The notes: a model not told the origin generated them from the letters alone. A stretch of 64,000 nt of DNA from Trichobilharzia regenti (GCA_944472135.2 OX235270.1:51274352-51338351), one strand, 5' to 3'. Positions 30,397-42,701 are shown, counted from the stretch's first letter. Made by a program: numbers and translations.

Positions 30397-32317
30397 AATT
30401 CCATATTAGTTTGTTTATTAAATGTGTCGCACAGTGAAACAGTATTGTATACTGGATGACGTTTCGAACATAATTTATTGTTCATAATCATATCAATTTT
30501 TGTCACACGACTTCGAGATTTGATTTTTATAGTTTTTTCTGTCTTCTCCTTTAACCGACAACCTGTAGAGCCATTAAAACAAAACAATTTAGTTTATCTA
30601 ATACCCTGCAATGATTGCGAGGTCAAATACATGTCTGTCTGTTTGTCTGTTTTCGACAAAGAACTTTGCACAAATGTGTGGAAGTTAAAGTCGCCACACT
30701 CCGTGTAGCACGCGAAGCAAGAGAAGAAAGTATAAGAAAAGCATAATCGAAACTGTGAGCTGAGGTGTGAGACAAAGGAGGAGTAATAACGAAGAACAAA
30801 ACAGTTTCATTGAAGATCATAAGTCACAGGGAGTGGATGCAGCTGCGCCACTGAGAACGGTTTTGAGCCATGTCACCAATAGTTTCCAACCATAGATTTT
30901 TACCGTTCCGAGGACCCCAGCCTGGAAGTCTACACCTTCCTACGTGGCTTAGACCAACTGTTGTGGATTTCATTGACTGATGCCAAGTTTTTGTTTGACT
31001 GCCGCTAGCTTTTTTCCAGCCTGACACTATATCCGCTAACATAGCTCGTCGAGGGAGGCGATGGCTTGGCATACGTAACACATGTCCTAACCATCTCAGT
31101 CAATGTAGCTTCACGACTTCGTCGATTGATTTCCCCTGTTTACCTAGAACTCTACGCCTAACCTCAATGTTGCTCACCTTATTATGCCACTTTACACGGG
31201 AAATAGAACGCAGGCACCTATGATCAAAGACAGCTAGTCTTTTCATGTCTTCCACTCTGAGTGGCCAGGTCTCACAACCATAAAGGAGGACGGAGCGGAC
31301 TGATGAGCAGTACGCCCGCCCTTTGGTCGATAGTCGAACATCTCGTCTACGCCAGAGTCGGCGTAAACTAACAAATGCGAAACGAGCCCCCTGTATTCGT
31401 GCTGAGATTTCGTCAGAGATCAGCCCGTTGGGGCTGATGGTACTTCCCAAATAAGTGAAGCGGTCAACGTGCTCTACCACTTCACTTCCTATTTTTAAAC
31501 TAGGCGTCGATGTAGTCCAGTCCTGTAACATCATCTTGCATTTGGCGGGAGCGAATTGCATGCCAAACATTCGTAGATTGCGGCTCAGTGTGTTCAGAAG
31601 ACTCTGCATTTTGTCAGCGTCTTCGCCTAGGAGGACTATATCGTCTGCATATTCCAAGTCAACGAGATTATTCCCTGGTAGCAAGTCAATCCCTGAGTCG
31701 CTGAAGTCATCTAGGGTTAAGTCCATTAACACATCTATGATGAAGTTGAATAGAAAAGGAGATAATGGGCATCCTTGACGGACACCACTGGTCGTCATCA
31801 GTTCAGATGACAGCTCGCCGTAAGCCCTCACCTGGCTGTATTAGTACGAGTCAAATACATAGGTCAAACTAGTAGAACAGGGACAGTCAGACTAGCCGAA
31901 CATAAAAACCTAGCTAAATCTAGACTGGTTGACCCGAATAAGATTAGAAATGTAGAGAGTAGTTCAGCTATAGCACTACACGCAGTTACACACAACCATA
32001 AAATAGGATGGGATAGGATGACAGTTTTAAAATCTAATGTCACAGGGTATAGGGAGAGATTGATAACAGAAGCTTTGTTTATCGAATCAACTGCAAATAC
32101 ATGTAATAGGAATGATTCAACACCTGTCCCAGATATATGGAAAATTCTACTGCCCATACAACAAGTAGAAGACATAAAAAACTATAAAAATCAAATCTCG
32201 AAGTCGTGTGACAAAAATTGATATGATTATGAACAATAAATTATGTTCGAAACGTCATCCAGTATACAATACTGTTTCACTGTGCGACACATTTAATAAA
32301 CAAACCAATATGGAATT
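30397..32317 (+). mobile_element. GIY-YIG unit between inverted repeats, copy A, split by RTE
   Basis: Inverted arms at about 30397-30536 and 32176-32317 (containing GTATTGTATACTGGATGACG and its reverse complement) flank a + strand frame. That frame is NLVYLIPCNDC up to the RTE insertion at 30633 and resumes YIGQTSRTGTVRLAEHKNLA after 31851. The uninterrupted counterpart is 51157-51849. GIY-YIG endonuclease of Penelope-like elements; no RT accompanies it. Confidence 0.8.
30633..31850 (-). mobile_element. Nested 5'-truncated RTE LINE
   Basis: About 1.2 kb on the minus strand with the target sequence TCAAATACAT repeated at 30623-30632 and 31851-31860. The 3' end is a CAGACAAACAGACAGAC tail; the 5' end is truncated within RT (reading begins [20 protein letters not shown]). 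[13 protein letters not shown] is intact. An in-frame TGA interrupts the C-terminal motif after VVKLH at 31100. The other composite copy lacks this insertion, giving a clean empty site. Confidence 0.9.
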
Positions 32318-32558
32318 ACTTACTACCACAGTGCCCAAGTTTTACACATATATTAACAGTTCCCTAGCACATCTTAGCCTATTAATAACAGTCATCAAAA
32401 AAGACATAACCGTCAGACTGTTGACTTGTTATTTATGCTTGTAAGATTTGGGACACTGAATTAGTAGTTACATTTGTGCCTAATATGATTGATTCAGTGT
32501 TCAGTGACAGGTTTAAATTTTTTTAAGGAAATAGGTAAACTGGATAGATTCATCAAGT

Positions 32559-33480
32559 GAAATCCATGTCGTCTGGTGTATATCCTTGTGTTTGAAAACG
32601 CTGCTACCAATCACCAAATCATTGAAGGCTCAGAAGTCTGAGAAGAATTCACCGTTGTCGTTCATTTCACTGAGGCCCTCTCGACCCATGGTGAGTTCTC
32701 TTCCTGTATTGTCTCCTCCCAGCTTCGCATTCATGTAACCCATTAGGATTTTGATATCGCCATTTGGGACGTTGTCTATTATTGCTTGTAGTTGTCTGTA
32801 GACTGCTTCCTTCTTCTCTTGTCCGGAGACGTTTGTAGGCAAATAGCATTGGATGTTTGTAACCTTCCTCCCTTTTGAGTTGAACCTTGCTGTCGTTATC
32901 CCGGAGAGATTGGTTCTCACTGCATGATAGCTTTGGCTGCAGTTGGCGACATCATAATGGCCACTCCCTCGGTGTGCTCGTGATTGTCCTCTGGGTGGCT
33001 GGAATAGATTATTGTCTCCCCAGTTGGTAGTTGGCACCTACCACATCCGTTCCATCTGCTTTCGCAGATTCTCAACACTTCTATTCTATATCTCCTCATT
33101 TCTGCTGCTACCTGGGCAGCCTTTTTGCAGTTTCTTACATTGTACGAACATTCCATGTGCCCATCCTTATTTTTGCTTTCATCGAAAGAAGGCACATCGG
33201 CTGACTGGCTTCCCCAAGGCTATCACCAGCCTGCGTCATTTCACTTCCCCGATTCCAGCTAAAAATAAGGTTACTGTTTATATTTTTAGAATTTCTAATA
33301 TATTGGTTCATTGAAGTTTCTGTAGCGGTTTGGCTGAGTTTTGGGGGTGGAGTTGCTAGCACCACGCCCCAACCCCCCCTCTTTACCCGGGCTTGGGACC
33401 GGCTAGAAAACTAGCAAGCTAGTAGCCTAGGAAGCTCGTAATCTGGCGAGGTTACAACAGTATGTCATTTTTCGCATAAT
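32559..33480 (-). mobile_element. RTE LINE 5' end: leader and endonuclease
   Basis: The minus strand starts with a G/C-rich leader (GGTAAAGAGG, GGTTGGGGCGTGGTGCTAGC). It then encodes an RTE apurinic-type endonuclease with frameshifts: KIRMGTWNVRTM (catalytic Asn), AAEMRRYRIEVLRICESRWN (catalytic Glu), HTEGVAIMMSP, VTNIQCYLPTN, ILMGYMNAKLGGDNTGRE. The last should contain GDFN; the Asp is replaced, so it is inactive. It ends at the composite boundary, near GGSVFKHKDIHQTTW. Confidence 0.85.
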
Positions 33481-34604
33481 ATTTGTCAATATCTCTCTTG
33501 AATAAGATTTCTGAGACTTACACAAGGAGTGAGTTAAATATGATCAGCATATAACATCAACTGAACATCATTGTTCGTCCGTGGGTCCGGCCGGTTTTAT
33601 GTTTGAGATATCTGTCATTTATCCTTCTGCGCACTGCTTACTCGATTCACTTCGCACTAGCCAATCGGCTTTCCTCTGTAGACTTGTATCTAGAGCGCTT
33701 GGTTATTGTTGGCGGTCTTCTAGTATCCATATCAGTCTGTAGTGTTTAATGTACGGCCTTTATGTCCTCATTCATGATACCACTTACAGATTACAACAAC
33801 TCCATAATGGGATGTCAGTTTTTATGTTTGCAAATCAGTTTTCAAGATATGAAGTTGAAGCAGAAGTTGAATGAGTCTAGAAACCGTTTTCACTGTTCAA
33901 TATAGATTTCACTGAAGGACTGCACATATACTCAGTAACTATGTTTTCCTACTCAGGACTGTATCTGTGGCCTTCAGAAGGTATTTGTACATGCAACCAC
34001 CAATAAACTGTCATACAAATCAAGCTTGGAATACCGGCTTTCACAATCCTGAAATTTTATCAGATAAGAAAGTATCCCTGAATTACACTAGTTGGTTGTT
34101 ACGATGGTCACCTCTTTTTTTGCAAAAGATCTTTGACAACCAATATGCCTATTTTATGTTGGTAAATGTAGTTTTTATTTGTGAATACCTGAAAGACTTG
34201 ATCTCTAGAGTTCTTTATAAAAATACAATTTCACTAGCAACCTTATTAAAACCTCCAGTGGTATGTGAAAAATGTAGACGCACTTAAAGCATACGGTTAC
34301 TGTTTCTGACAGGTTTCATATAATGATTTAAGCAAAAATTCTCTCCATATCTCAATACCTTCTCCATTATTATCAGTAACACACTTGTTAGATTTCAAAT
34401 ACAGCAATGCAGATTAACTATTTTGCCTTCGAATAATGCCAGAAAAATGTCAAAGGCTGTAAGTATATAAATTAATTCAACCAATAATCTATAGATACTT
34501 TGTTTCATATAACCGACGTGTCCTGTTAAAGTAAGTAAAGACTTGAGAATATTTTCTATTTTTTCTATTATTCTAGGTTTTAAATCATAGGAGGTAATAT
34601 TATT
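33481..34604. other. Intergenic, nothing recognised
   Basis: AT-rich sequence. A 106-codon open frame at 33967-34287 has no recognisable family and lies among transposons; I do not call it a gene. Confidence 0.45.
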
Positions 34605-34795
34605 TATTTCATTTTGATTACAGCTTGAAACCACACCGTATTTCCGGTACAAGTATGGAAATTTCAGCATGTAATATCGGTAGCCCAAATTTTGCAGGCC
34701 GACCATAGATATTAGGTGTGCGTCGGCAGTGGTTCGAACCCTGGACCATGTGAATGGTCGGCTAGAGTCCTAACCACTGTGCCATAGACGCACTA
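34605..34795 (-). mobile_element. tRNA-headed SINE, second body type
   Basis: On the minus strand: TGCGTCTATGGCACAGTGGT, a B-box-like GGGTTCGAACC, then ATATCTATGGTCGGCCTGCA and GGCTACCGATATTACATGCT as in the copies at 17368 and 46205. Confidence 0.8.
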
Positions 34796-34964
34796 TTAAA
34801 GCCCGTATTCATTATAATGGAAGTACCATAATCAAGATTTGTGTAATTAGGTTGACAAGTCATTTATTTGAAAGGCAAAATTTTGCATTAATTCAGATAA
34901 GATTTTAATGTTTCTGTTGCTTCAACGTTTTACAAGCTAGTCTCGATAGTTTTTATTATCATAT

Positions 34965-35880
34965 TGTTATTATTTCCTTGGATTCTTAGTGATACAGATG
35001 GCTTCAACAGAACATCACCATTCCACTAGCTTCTCCTAAGTCCTTTTCAGGTGGCTCCAAAATTCGCCATGAGCCCCCATCTCTTTGATTGATCTCATCC
35101 GCGTCACCCTCGTCGTCTACCATTGACGTTCGGCTCGAGGGCCTGGCCTGTGATGTCACTCATCAGTCTCTTGTGTTCGATCCATTTTCACTTTCCTCGG
35201 CATATTTCGTGGGCAATACGTTCTTAGATGGCTCGTTACCAGAGTTCCTTGTTGCTTATCCTTTCTGGCTGGCTGATTTTCAGCATGGTAAGAGTCTAAA
35301 GGCTGTTCGAAATGCTTTTAGTGACGCATCAAGTCTCTGAACTACTTAAAACAACCGACTTGATACTGATGTTGAGAAGCCGAGTCTTGTTACTCATGCT
35401 GAGCGCGGCATATTTCCAGACTGATTTCAGATTAATGAAGGTCTATCTTGCTTTTCTGATCTTGGCCATTCTCATTCGTACCACCTGTAGTTGTAAAAAT
35501 GCTGCCGATGCAAATCAAAGAAGCGACTACCTATAAATTTCTTCCGTTGATGATTTCTGCTGCTTTTCGATTATGAATCCTCACCACCTCTGTCTTCGCT
35601 GTTTCTTCTGTCACCTGATTGGTTTTCGTTCGTAGGTCTTCGAGTTCGTCTGACACTAGGCATAAGTAATCTCTAAAGTTCAGATCTTCTTGTCAGCTCA
35701 ACGTATTTCTGTCTCCTCGCTCCCAGCAATATGCCACATGCTGTAGTCCACCACAGTTAAGAATGTCATCGGTGATGGTACTCTTACTTCTGTTTTCACT
35801 TCAGGTGCATCATCATTTAGCTACTGAATCAGATTGACCATCATTTTATGTTGTTTGATGTCTCGAGAATTAAGAAGACA
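34965..35880 (-). mobile_element. Decayed RTE LINE 3' half
   Basis: Nucleotide match to the 3' part of the second-lineage RTE (compare 39300-39950): ATTTCCTTGGATTCTTAGTG near 34972, CGGCTCGAGGGCCTGGCCTG, and TTATGCCTAGTGTCAGACGA-type sequence near 35660. Heavily diverged with no open frame. Confidence 0.6.
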
Positions 35881-37154
35881 TATTCTTTGTGAGTTATCTC
35901 ATTTTTCTTAAGTGATATTGGTTTTTGATTCAATGAGTACGGAATAACATTGCTGTTACAAAGTAAAGTGAACTATCAAAGTTGATTTCATTGCTATAGT
36001 GATGGTTTTCCAAAATGTTATTCAACTAATTTATCAAGCATTAATTATTGTAGAAGGCCAGGCAACAGATCGTTTTATTACGGAAATCAACACGTATTTA
36101 TATAAATTTCACATACATTATTATAGCCTAGTCAAGTAGACAAACGCAGTCTTCTGATTGGTTGTTTTCGAGTTCCTCGGAAAGTGGAGCCATCTCTCTG
36201 CGAATCATATTTGCCCACGTTTAAGTTTGCTGTGATTGGTTGTTGAAACAGCCTTGTTCATATTTTCTCACGGCCCATATTAGTGACCTAGACATTGACG
36301 TGGATTAATGTCAACCAATTGGCTAGCAGGCTGCTCTCACCACATATTTAATAACTAGTTGTCATGGTACCTTCAGAAGTATCATATCTCAAATGAAGAA
36401 TATCACGTATAAATTCGATGATAGCACATCCAGGTCAACTGGTGTTCTGACTTCATTCCTGATTATAGTCATGTGGCACGTAACTTTTTCAAGGTATTTT
36501 TCAACTATATAGCAACACTCCTATATTCTGATTTACAAATTCTGTGTATCGACAACACATTCTACCTTCAAATACTTTAGAATATGGAATATAACTTCAG
36601 TGTTTTGTTTTGATTACCAGACGCTTCAAACGACTCTTATGTTCAAAAGTTATTGAAATGTCAATCAAAGTCAGACCCATGTTGTTAGGGAAAAGAATAC
36701 TGAAGGTTGTAATTTCTACCTAGGACACACACGATTGTGTTTGATTTCGATATCGCATGAAGTGCATTTGCTACCAAGGCAAGAGTATTTTAATCTGGAA
36801 CGCAAAAAAACTATAAAACTATTGTGTGCAGCTGTTTATTACCTCGGTTCCCCATGAACATATTTGACATACATTGTTCCCGAAAATGTAAAACAATGCT
36901 TCTCAAGACTTCTAGTTTAAAGAAATGGGCGTAATAACAGGATTTTTAATCCCTTAGCTTCTTTTGAAAGTCGCATCAGTCCAAAGGAACTGGTAGTTGC
37001 TGACGAAATGTCATCATGGATGCGGAAGCTTCGTTTATTATACACCAGCTTGTATTATCACTGTCTCCTATATTCACGATTATCGCACAAATATTCTCTC
37101 CGATCCAAACTACTGGTTTGAGTCATGACTACTGAAAATATAATATAACATAAG
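35881..37154. other. Intergenic, mostly unrecognised
   Basis: A G/C-richer stretch at about 36050-36370 has two similar segments (TTCTGATTGGTTGTTTTCGA and GCTGTGATTGGTTGTTGAAA) and ends near GTCATGGTACCTTC. It may be an unknown element, but no coding or terminal signature supports that. Confidence 0.35.
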
Positions 37155-37167
37155 GTTTCTGACGGAA

Positions 37168-37323
37168 TATAAGTATAAAACTAGGGCACTGTGGTAGAGT
37201 ATAACTCCATTATGGATAAGATTTTATTTTGATAAATCACACAGTGTTGTACAGTTATATCAGTTAATATAACTGTACAACACCGTGTGTGATTTATCAA
37301 AATAAAATCTTATGCATAATAGA
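37168..37323. mobile_element. 156-bp palindromic Penelope-terminal unit
   Basis: A 13-bp duplication GTTTCTGACGGAA flanks it (37155-37167 and 37324-37336). It starts TATAAGTATAAAACTAGGGC. A near-perfect inverted repeat follows, with arms of about 58 bp (from ACTCCATTATGGATAAG to CAGTTATAT, and its complement) around a few unpaired bases. The arm sequence GTGATTTATCAAAATAAAAT also occurs at 26303 and 47062 inside the composite. No coding capacity. Confidence 0.8.
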
Positions 37324-37336
37324 GTTTCTGACGGAA

Positions 37337-38189
37337 GGCAGTTTCTTCTTATTGCTCGTATCAGATAAAGCCACGCGGCTTGTAATGTTTAGATCAGATT
37401 TATACTGTTAGTTAAGAAAAAAATCAACTAATGAGGCTGTAAAGTTGGTTAGGAAATATGATGGGCCACAATCTGTCTTGAAAATCGGTGTTGAATGCAG
37501 TACAATTAAGTGTTGATTTGGATGAACGAAGACCCACTAGGTAACCTTCCTCCCTTTACCTAAACAAATTAATTTTTAGTGCTTAGAGAAGATTGAAGGG
37601 TGATGATAGCGAAATGCGGTGCACAATTTTTTGTCTCTCATGGTAGCTTTGCATTTAATTCCCCTAATTGGTTTATTTTATTGAAGCTAAGCAGCTTGAA
37701 ATAATAAACGTCTGAAAATCATAATTAGGAATATGGTAGCCATAGTACCAACTGATATTTGTCATATGGAACAACACAAAGTGAGATGAGAAATGTGAGA
37801 CTTGCATAGTTGTGTTCTTGTGGAATTTTCAAATCGAAAATTCTATGAAGGTGCTCATGTGCCATTTTGTATTACTATCTTAATTTTAAAAATATTCTCA
37901 GAATGAAACATTTAATTTTCCGCTACTTAACAGATGATTTATCAAGTGTTATGCATCATGTAGTACTGAGTTGCTTCCAAAACAGTTGTATTTTTTTAGA
38001 CTTTCATTTTAAAGTGTTAATTTGAATAGGAAAGGTGTTTCTTATAGTGTTAAGCGTTTTGTATTATCTTAACCACTTCTTAACGCTTACTACGGAACTC
38101 TCACACTTGGGAATAATAGGCGAATGAAGAATATTCTTATCAAATTTACACAGTCAACATAAACTTATCATGTATTGGCTTAGCGAGGT
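37337..38189. other. Intergenic, nothing recognised
   Basis: AT-rich sequence between two small mobile elements. Confidence 0.45.
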
Positions 38190-38275
38190 AAAGGTGTGCG
38201 CCGGCCGGGGCTCGAACCCCGGACCTTCTGCATGGTCGGCGAGCGTCTTAACTGCTGTGCCACCGACGCACTCAC
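38190..38275 (-). mobile_element. SINE tRNA-like head, solo
   Basis: On the minus strand: GCGTCGGTGGCACAGCAGTT, then GGGGTTCGAGCCCC and closing GCGCACACC. This is the head of the SINE family without a body. It could be mistaken for a tRNA gene, but the same head recurs fused to SINE bodies. Confidence 0.7.
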
Positions 38276-38509
38276 GTATTGTTAGTGGATTATAATTTTT
38301 AATTAATTTTGATGCGTTGACTTGATGATGAGTTTTAATTGTATGCCCTGGATCTAATCTTTAGTGATGAGGTTACCATAAAATACATTTAGTGAAGTTC
38401 ACCTTCAAAAGCTGTCCAATTCTTAGCAATTTCAAACCAGAATTTGCATTGTTGTAGGCTAAGTTGATAAAAATAAGTATGTTGCTAATAACACAAGTTA
38501 TGAAGATAT

Positions 38510-39260
38510 TGAATCAATAGGAGGAATCTAAAGGAAGTTATCTCTAGCATATACATATACAGCATCGTTTCATCTACAGGTGGGTGACACATATGAGGAT
38601 TTCAAGATCGGCCAGGCGCAAATCAAGAAAGCAAGACAGTTTCTTGTTATTCTGAAGTCGCTGTGGAGATCTATAGCAATTTATTTATTTTTTAAAAATT
38701 TAGATTAATTCCACAGTTTTTGGTACAAGTATGAAATTTCCAGCATGTGATATCGGTAGCCCAAATTTAACAGGCCGACCATTGATATCAGGTGTGCCTC
38801 GGCCGGGGATCGAACCCCGAACCATTTGCATGGTTCAAGAACACTATTTGAATATTCAACACTAATTTTAAGCCAGTCAGTGGTTTTTGGTGCAAGCGTC
38901 ACAAAAGGCAGTTCCATTAGCCTTCTTCAGACTTTGATCAACATGTGTTTCCTTCTCAAGCTAGATACTGAATTTCAGATGGCCGTTTAAAAAGGATAAA
39001 CAAAAAGAAACGTTGTCAGACAGCGAACTAATCAACAGCCTACTACCCAAGAAACATGCAGTATGAAGTCCAGATGGATTGGACATAAGCTGAGGAAGTA
39101 GTCGAGTGACATCACACACCAGGTCCTAGAGTGGAACCCGGATGGGTTGCATGTTGGCAGAAGAAGATCAATTGGACAGGAAATGAAAGCCAACAGTCAA
39201 CCGTGGAGCCGAATGAAAATGACGACTGAGGACACCATACAGTTTACATTTGCTACTGGA
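38510..39260 (+). mobile_element. Decayed RTE LINE 3' fragment with SINE insertion
   Basis: The + strand resembles the second-lineage RTE C-terminus: EDFKIGQAQIKKARQF near 38600, then after a SINE at 38705-38835, RWIGH-type sequence near 39075 (CCAGATGGATTGGACATAAG) and VLEWNPDGLHVGRRRSIGQE. It meets the next RTE tail to tail at an (ATT)n stretch near 39285. Confidence 0.6.
38705..38835 (-). mobile_element. tRNA-headed SINE, second body type, partial
   Basis: The minus strand shows GGGGTTCGATCCCC, CACACCTGATATCAATGGTC and CGATATCACATGCTGGAAAT. The 5' part of the head is lost. It sits inside a decayed RTE. Confidence 0.7.
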
Positions 39261-39289
39261 GTCTTATGTTTTATACTGAATCCAAATTA

Positions 39290-41258
39290 TTATTATTTAT
39301 TATTATATCCTTTCATTCCTGGAGGAACATAGGGTTTCAGCTGCGCACCTCCGTTGCCTTCTGTTTTCTGCCAACTTTTCCACCTCGCTCCAAGTCTGCC
39401 CACATGCTCTCATCTCCTCCTCGCATGACCTCCTCCAAGTCACCCTTGGACGACCAACTCACCGCTTCCCTTTCGGGTTCCACTCGAGCAATGACTTGTC
39501 TAGTGATGTCACTTGATGGTTTCCTCAGCGTATGGCCAATCCACCTCCAGTTCTTCCTGCTTATTTGTTGCACACTCGTTTCCTGGTTGGTTCGTTCATT
39601 GCCAGAGATCCCTGTTGCTGATCCTTTCTGGCCATCTGATCTTGAGTATTGAGCGAAGACAACTGTTAACGAAGGTCTATAATTTGTTTGAGGTGCTCTT
39701 TATGGCGCGCCAAGTCTCTGATCTGAATAGTAGCACTGACTTCACATTGGAGTTGAAAATCCGGATCTTATTTTTAATGCTGAGTGCTGTTGACTTCCAC
39801 ACAGACTTGAGAGTAATGAAAGCTTGTCTTGCTTTTCCGATTCTGGCTTTGATATCCTCGTCAGTTCCGTCGGCCTGTAGTTGAAACGATGCTTCCCAGG
39901 TAGGTAGGTAAAGGAGGTTGATCCCTTCAGACTCCTCCCATTTATGCTGATTGTTATCTGTCTGGCCGGCGGCCAGGAATCTTCATCACCTCTGTTTTAT
40001 CTATGTTCACCTGAAGGCCTATCTTCTCTGGATGCTTCTTCTGCCAACTTGTTGCTTTTCACTTGCATATCTTCCAGTTTATGGGAAATCAGACATATAT
40101 CATCGGCGAAGTCCAGATCCTCCAAGTTTTTTGTGTGATTCCGTTTTACGCCTGTTTCCTCATTGCCCGTTGTTTGTCGCATTATCCAATCTACTGCAAT
40201 CAGGAAGATCATGGATGATAGTAGACACCCTTGTCTCACTCCCGTCCTCACTTCGAAGGCTTCCGTAAAATTCCCGTTGTGGATTACTCGGCATGCAGCA
40301 TTGTCGTATAACTGTTGGATGATACGTATAATTGTCGATGGGACCCCATAGTAGCGAAGTAGTTGCCAAATCACCTCTCGATCGACGCTGTGCTGTCGAA
40401 GGCCTTTTCAAAGTCGATGAAGTTGAGATAGAGAGGTGACTACCATTCCAAGCTTTGTTCAATGGTGATCCGAAATGTGGCGATTTGATCAATACATGAT
40501 TTGTTCCTCCTGAATCCAGCCTGTTCCGGTCGGAGTTTTTCATCTAGGGCTTGTTTGATTCTCTCCAGGATGGTGCGGCTTAGTATTTTGCTTGGAATGG
40601 ACAGGAGCATAATTCCGCGCCAGTTTTTGCATTGACTTAAGTCTCCTTTCTTTGGTAGTTTGAATAAGTAGCCTTTCTTCCAATCCCCGGGTACCTTGCC
40701 CTCTTTCCACACCTTCTCTAGCAATGGAGTCATCAAGTCCGCTGTTGTCTCTGGGTACATTTTCAGTGCTTCTGCTGGGATTCCATCTGGTCCTGCTGCC
40801 TTTCCAGCTTTTAGCATCTTGATTGCCTTCAGGACTTCTGATTTCGTCGGGGAGTTGATGTTCACTGGTAGATCTGCTTCCGTTGTTGGTATTGTTGGGC
40901 GCGTTGTAGGTGGCGGACGATTTAGAAGTCTTTTGAATTGTTCAGCCCAGTGTTTTCTTTGCTCCACCTCTTTGGTGATTGGCTTTCCATTGTCATCCTT
41001 TACTGGCTTAATCTGTGTCGAACTTTTGCCCGATAGGTGCCTAGTTGTTTGGTAGAATGTGGCGAAGACTCCTTTGCCTGCAGCTTGTTCTGCTTCGTTT
41101 GCCATGGTTTCATAATATTTTCTTTTGTCTTCCCTGGTACTCTTCTTCACTCTTTTATTCAGTGTATTGTAGCTGGCATTCAGCTCCTGTTTTTGTTGCT
41201 CGTCAGTGCACTGGATAATCTTTTGTTTCACTGTCCTTCTCTCCTTCTTCTGAATCCA
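39290..41258 (-). mobile_element. RTE LINE (second lineage), best-preserved RT
   Basis: The minus strand reads linker (ERRTVKQKIIQCTDEQQKQE), [56 protein letters not shown] and FEKAFDS. A frameshift at 40387-40396 follows, then VIWQLLRYYGVPSTIIRI, VRTGVRQGCLLSSMIFLIAV, LDFADDICLISHKLEDMQ (FADD in place of YADD) and the C-terminus [20 protein letters not shown]. The endonuclease is missing. The 3' end is CCCTATGTTCCTCCAGG plus an (AAT)n tail. Confidence 0.85.
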
Positions 41259-41279
41259 AAAAATAAATCTTAATAATAA

Positions 41280-41913
41280 TTGCAGGTGGTTGTAACACTT
41301 GTCAAATTTGAAAAAAATATTTGTCACTAATCTGTGAGTCATACAATGAATTTGTGGTGAACAGCTATGTTACTTTATTGTTTATATCATGGAAATACCT
41401 TCAATTCCAAACCACAGAAATCAATCTTGTCATCTTCACATGTAAGTTGGCTGGGTAACTTAATTACCAAATTTTTGTTGTGCTTTCCTGTTATTTCTGA
41501 GTGAAATTGCATCATTTATGCAAGCGAATCAATACAGCCACTGACGCAGTTCTTTATAAGCAGGAAGAACAAAATTATCACACCATCATCGTTACTGATA
41601 ATGAGTAATTTGTTAGACAGCAAAAAATAATTGTTATACTAGGGAGTATACATGATAATATTATTAGTGTATTGTCAAATAATTGCAATAATAATCATAA
41701 CATTACTTTCTGGAAAAGAAACAAAGGAAAGTAAATCTACACAACTCCATACATAGTTAAATCTCTTTGCATTGGGAATCATCAATCTTTCTGACTGGAA
41801 TGAGGAGTATAATGTTATCATGTGGTAATAAGTAGTATAACCTGGTAATGGTTAAATTTCTCATATATTTACCACTGTTAGTATTGATTGTAGTTTCGTT
41901 GATCTTATGCTGG

Positions 41914-42008
<95 letters not shown>

Positions 42009-42701
42009 AAACTACTATTTTGGTTTGTTGGGCGCCACACTTTAAAATGGAAGTGAAACAAGGAGAATGTAAAAGGATGATTATTTTTATGTTAGAGAAA
42101 CAAACAAAAAATAGATCACAAAAATAAAAACTGTAATGATAAATATAGTTTTGTTGATTTAAGGCAAAGTGAATCAATTTTCGCTTAGCATTTAAATAAT
42201 GAGTGTATGAGTTAAGAAATTCAATTACAGATACCATCATCTATATTCAACTTTCATACCAATATAATGTAAGAAAGGGTTTTGAAAATGCAACCAAAGA
42301 AAAACCAGTGATATCAAAATTGATTCGTGTTCAATACATATATACTTTCATCTCGTGGAGTAATGTTATATCAAATCTAAATGCATGAACTAGTCTTGGC
42401 TACAATTAATAGTCACTGCAGTGATAACAATATGAGTAATAATATAGGCCTTTAGGATACTGCAAAATAACAAAGAGATATTCTTTGAGTTTTTTGTTTT
42501 CTATTTAAAATTTTTGGGAAATTAAACAAAGAAATTAGCAGGTGAAAACAGTGTATTTATATCACATATGCAAATCATAATATCACCACGACTGCAAGCC
42601 GAGAATAAAAAATAATGAGAATAAAATAATATATATATATATATATGAAAAGCAATGCACACTAATGAGAGTAGTGTTCGTGGATAGGACCGTGGGAAGA
42701 C
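41280..42701. other. Intergenic, PAK 3' flank
   Basis: AT-rich sequence that should include the PAK 3' UTR (minus strand). The only clear structure is the TA tract at 41915. No gene recognised. Confidence 0.5.
41915..42005. repeat. Long (TA)n microsatellite
   Basis: About 91 bp of uninterrupted TA, the longest in the window. Translated Tyr-Ile frames across it are artefacts. Confidence 0.97.

Larger units (their letters stand above)
26034..32558. repeat. 5.3-kb composite repeat, copy A (interrupted)
   Basis: Near-identical, by eye, to 46790-52090 in the same orientation, with scattered single-base changes and a few small indels. Order: a truncated GIY-YIG fragment (minus), Penelope-type terminal sequence, about 1.1 kb of unknown AT-rich DNA, a minus-strand RTE (27383-29765), unknown DNA, then a + strand GIY-YIG unit between inverted repeats. 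Copy A carries an extra 1.2-kb RTE at 30633-31850. Boundaries are where the two copies stop matching (TAACCACACAG on the left, CATCAAGT on the right). Confidence 0.9.

Noticed and set aside
33967..34287. 106-codon open frame
   Set aside because: No recognisable motif, no splice context, and it lies among transposon remnants; an open frame of this length is expected by chance in about 20 kb of AT-rich intergenic DNA.
38190..38275. Possible tRNA gene (also 14404, 17368, 43040, 46200, 54415)
   Set aside because: The heads have A- and B-box-like sequence, but the same head recurs attached to SINE bodies and several copies lack pairing in the stems; better called SINE heads.
41848..42061. Open frames of repeated Tyr-Ile on both strands
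   Set aside because: They are translations of the (TA)n tract.
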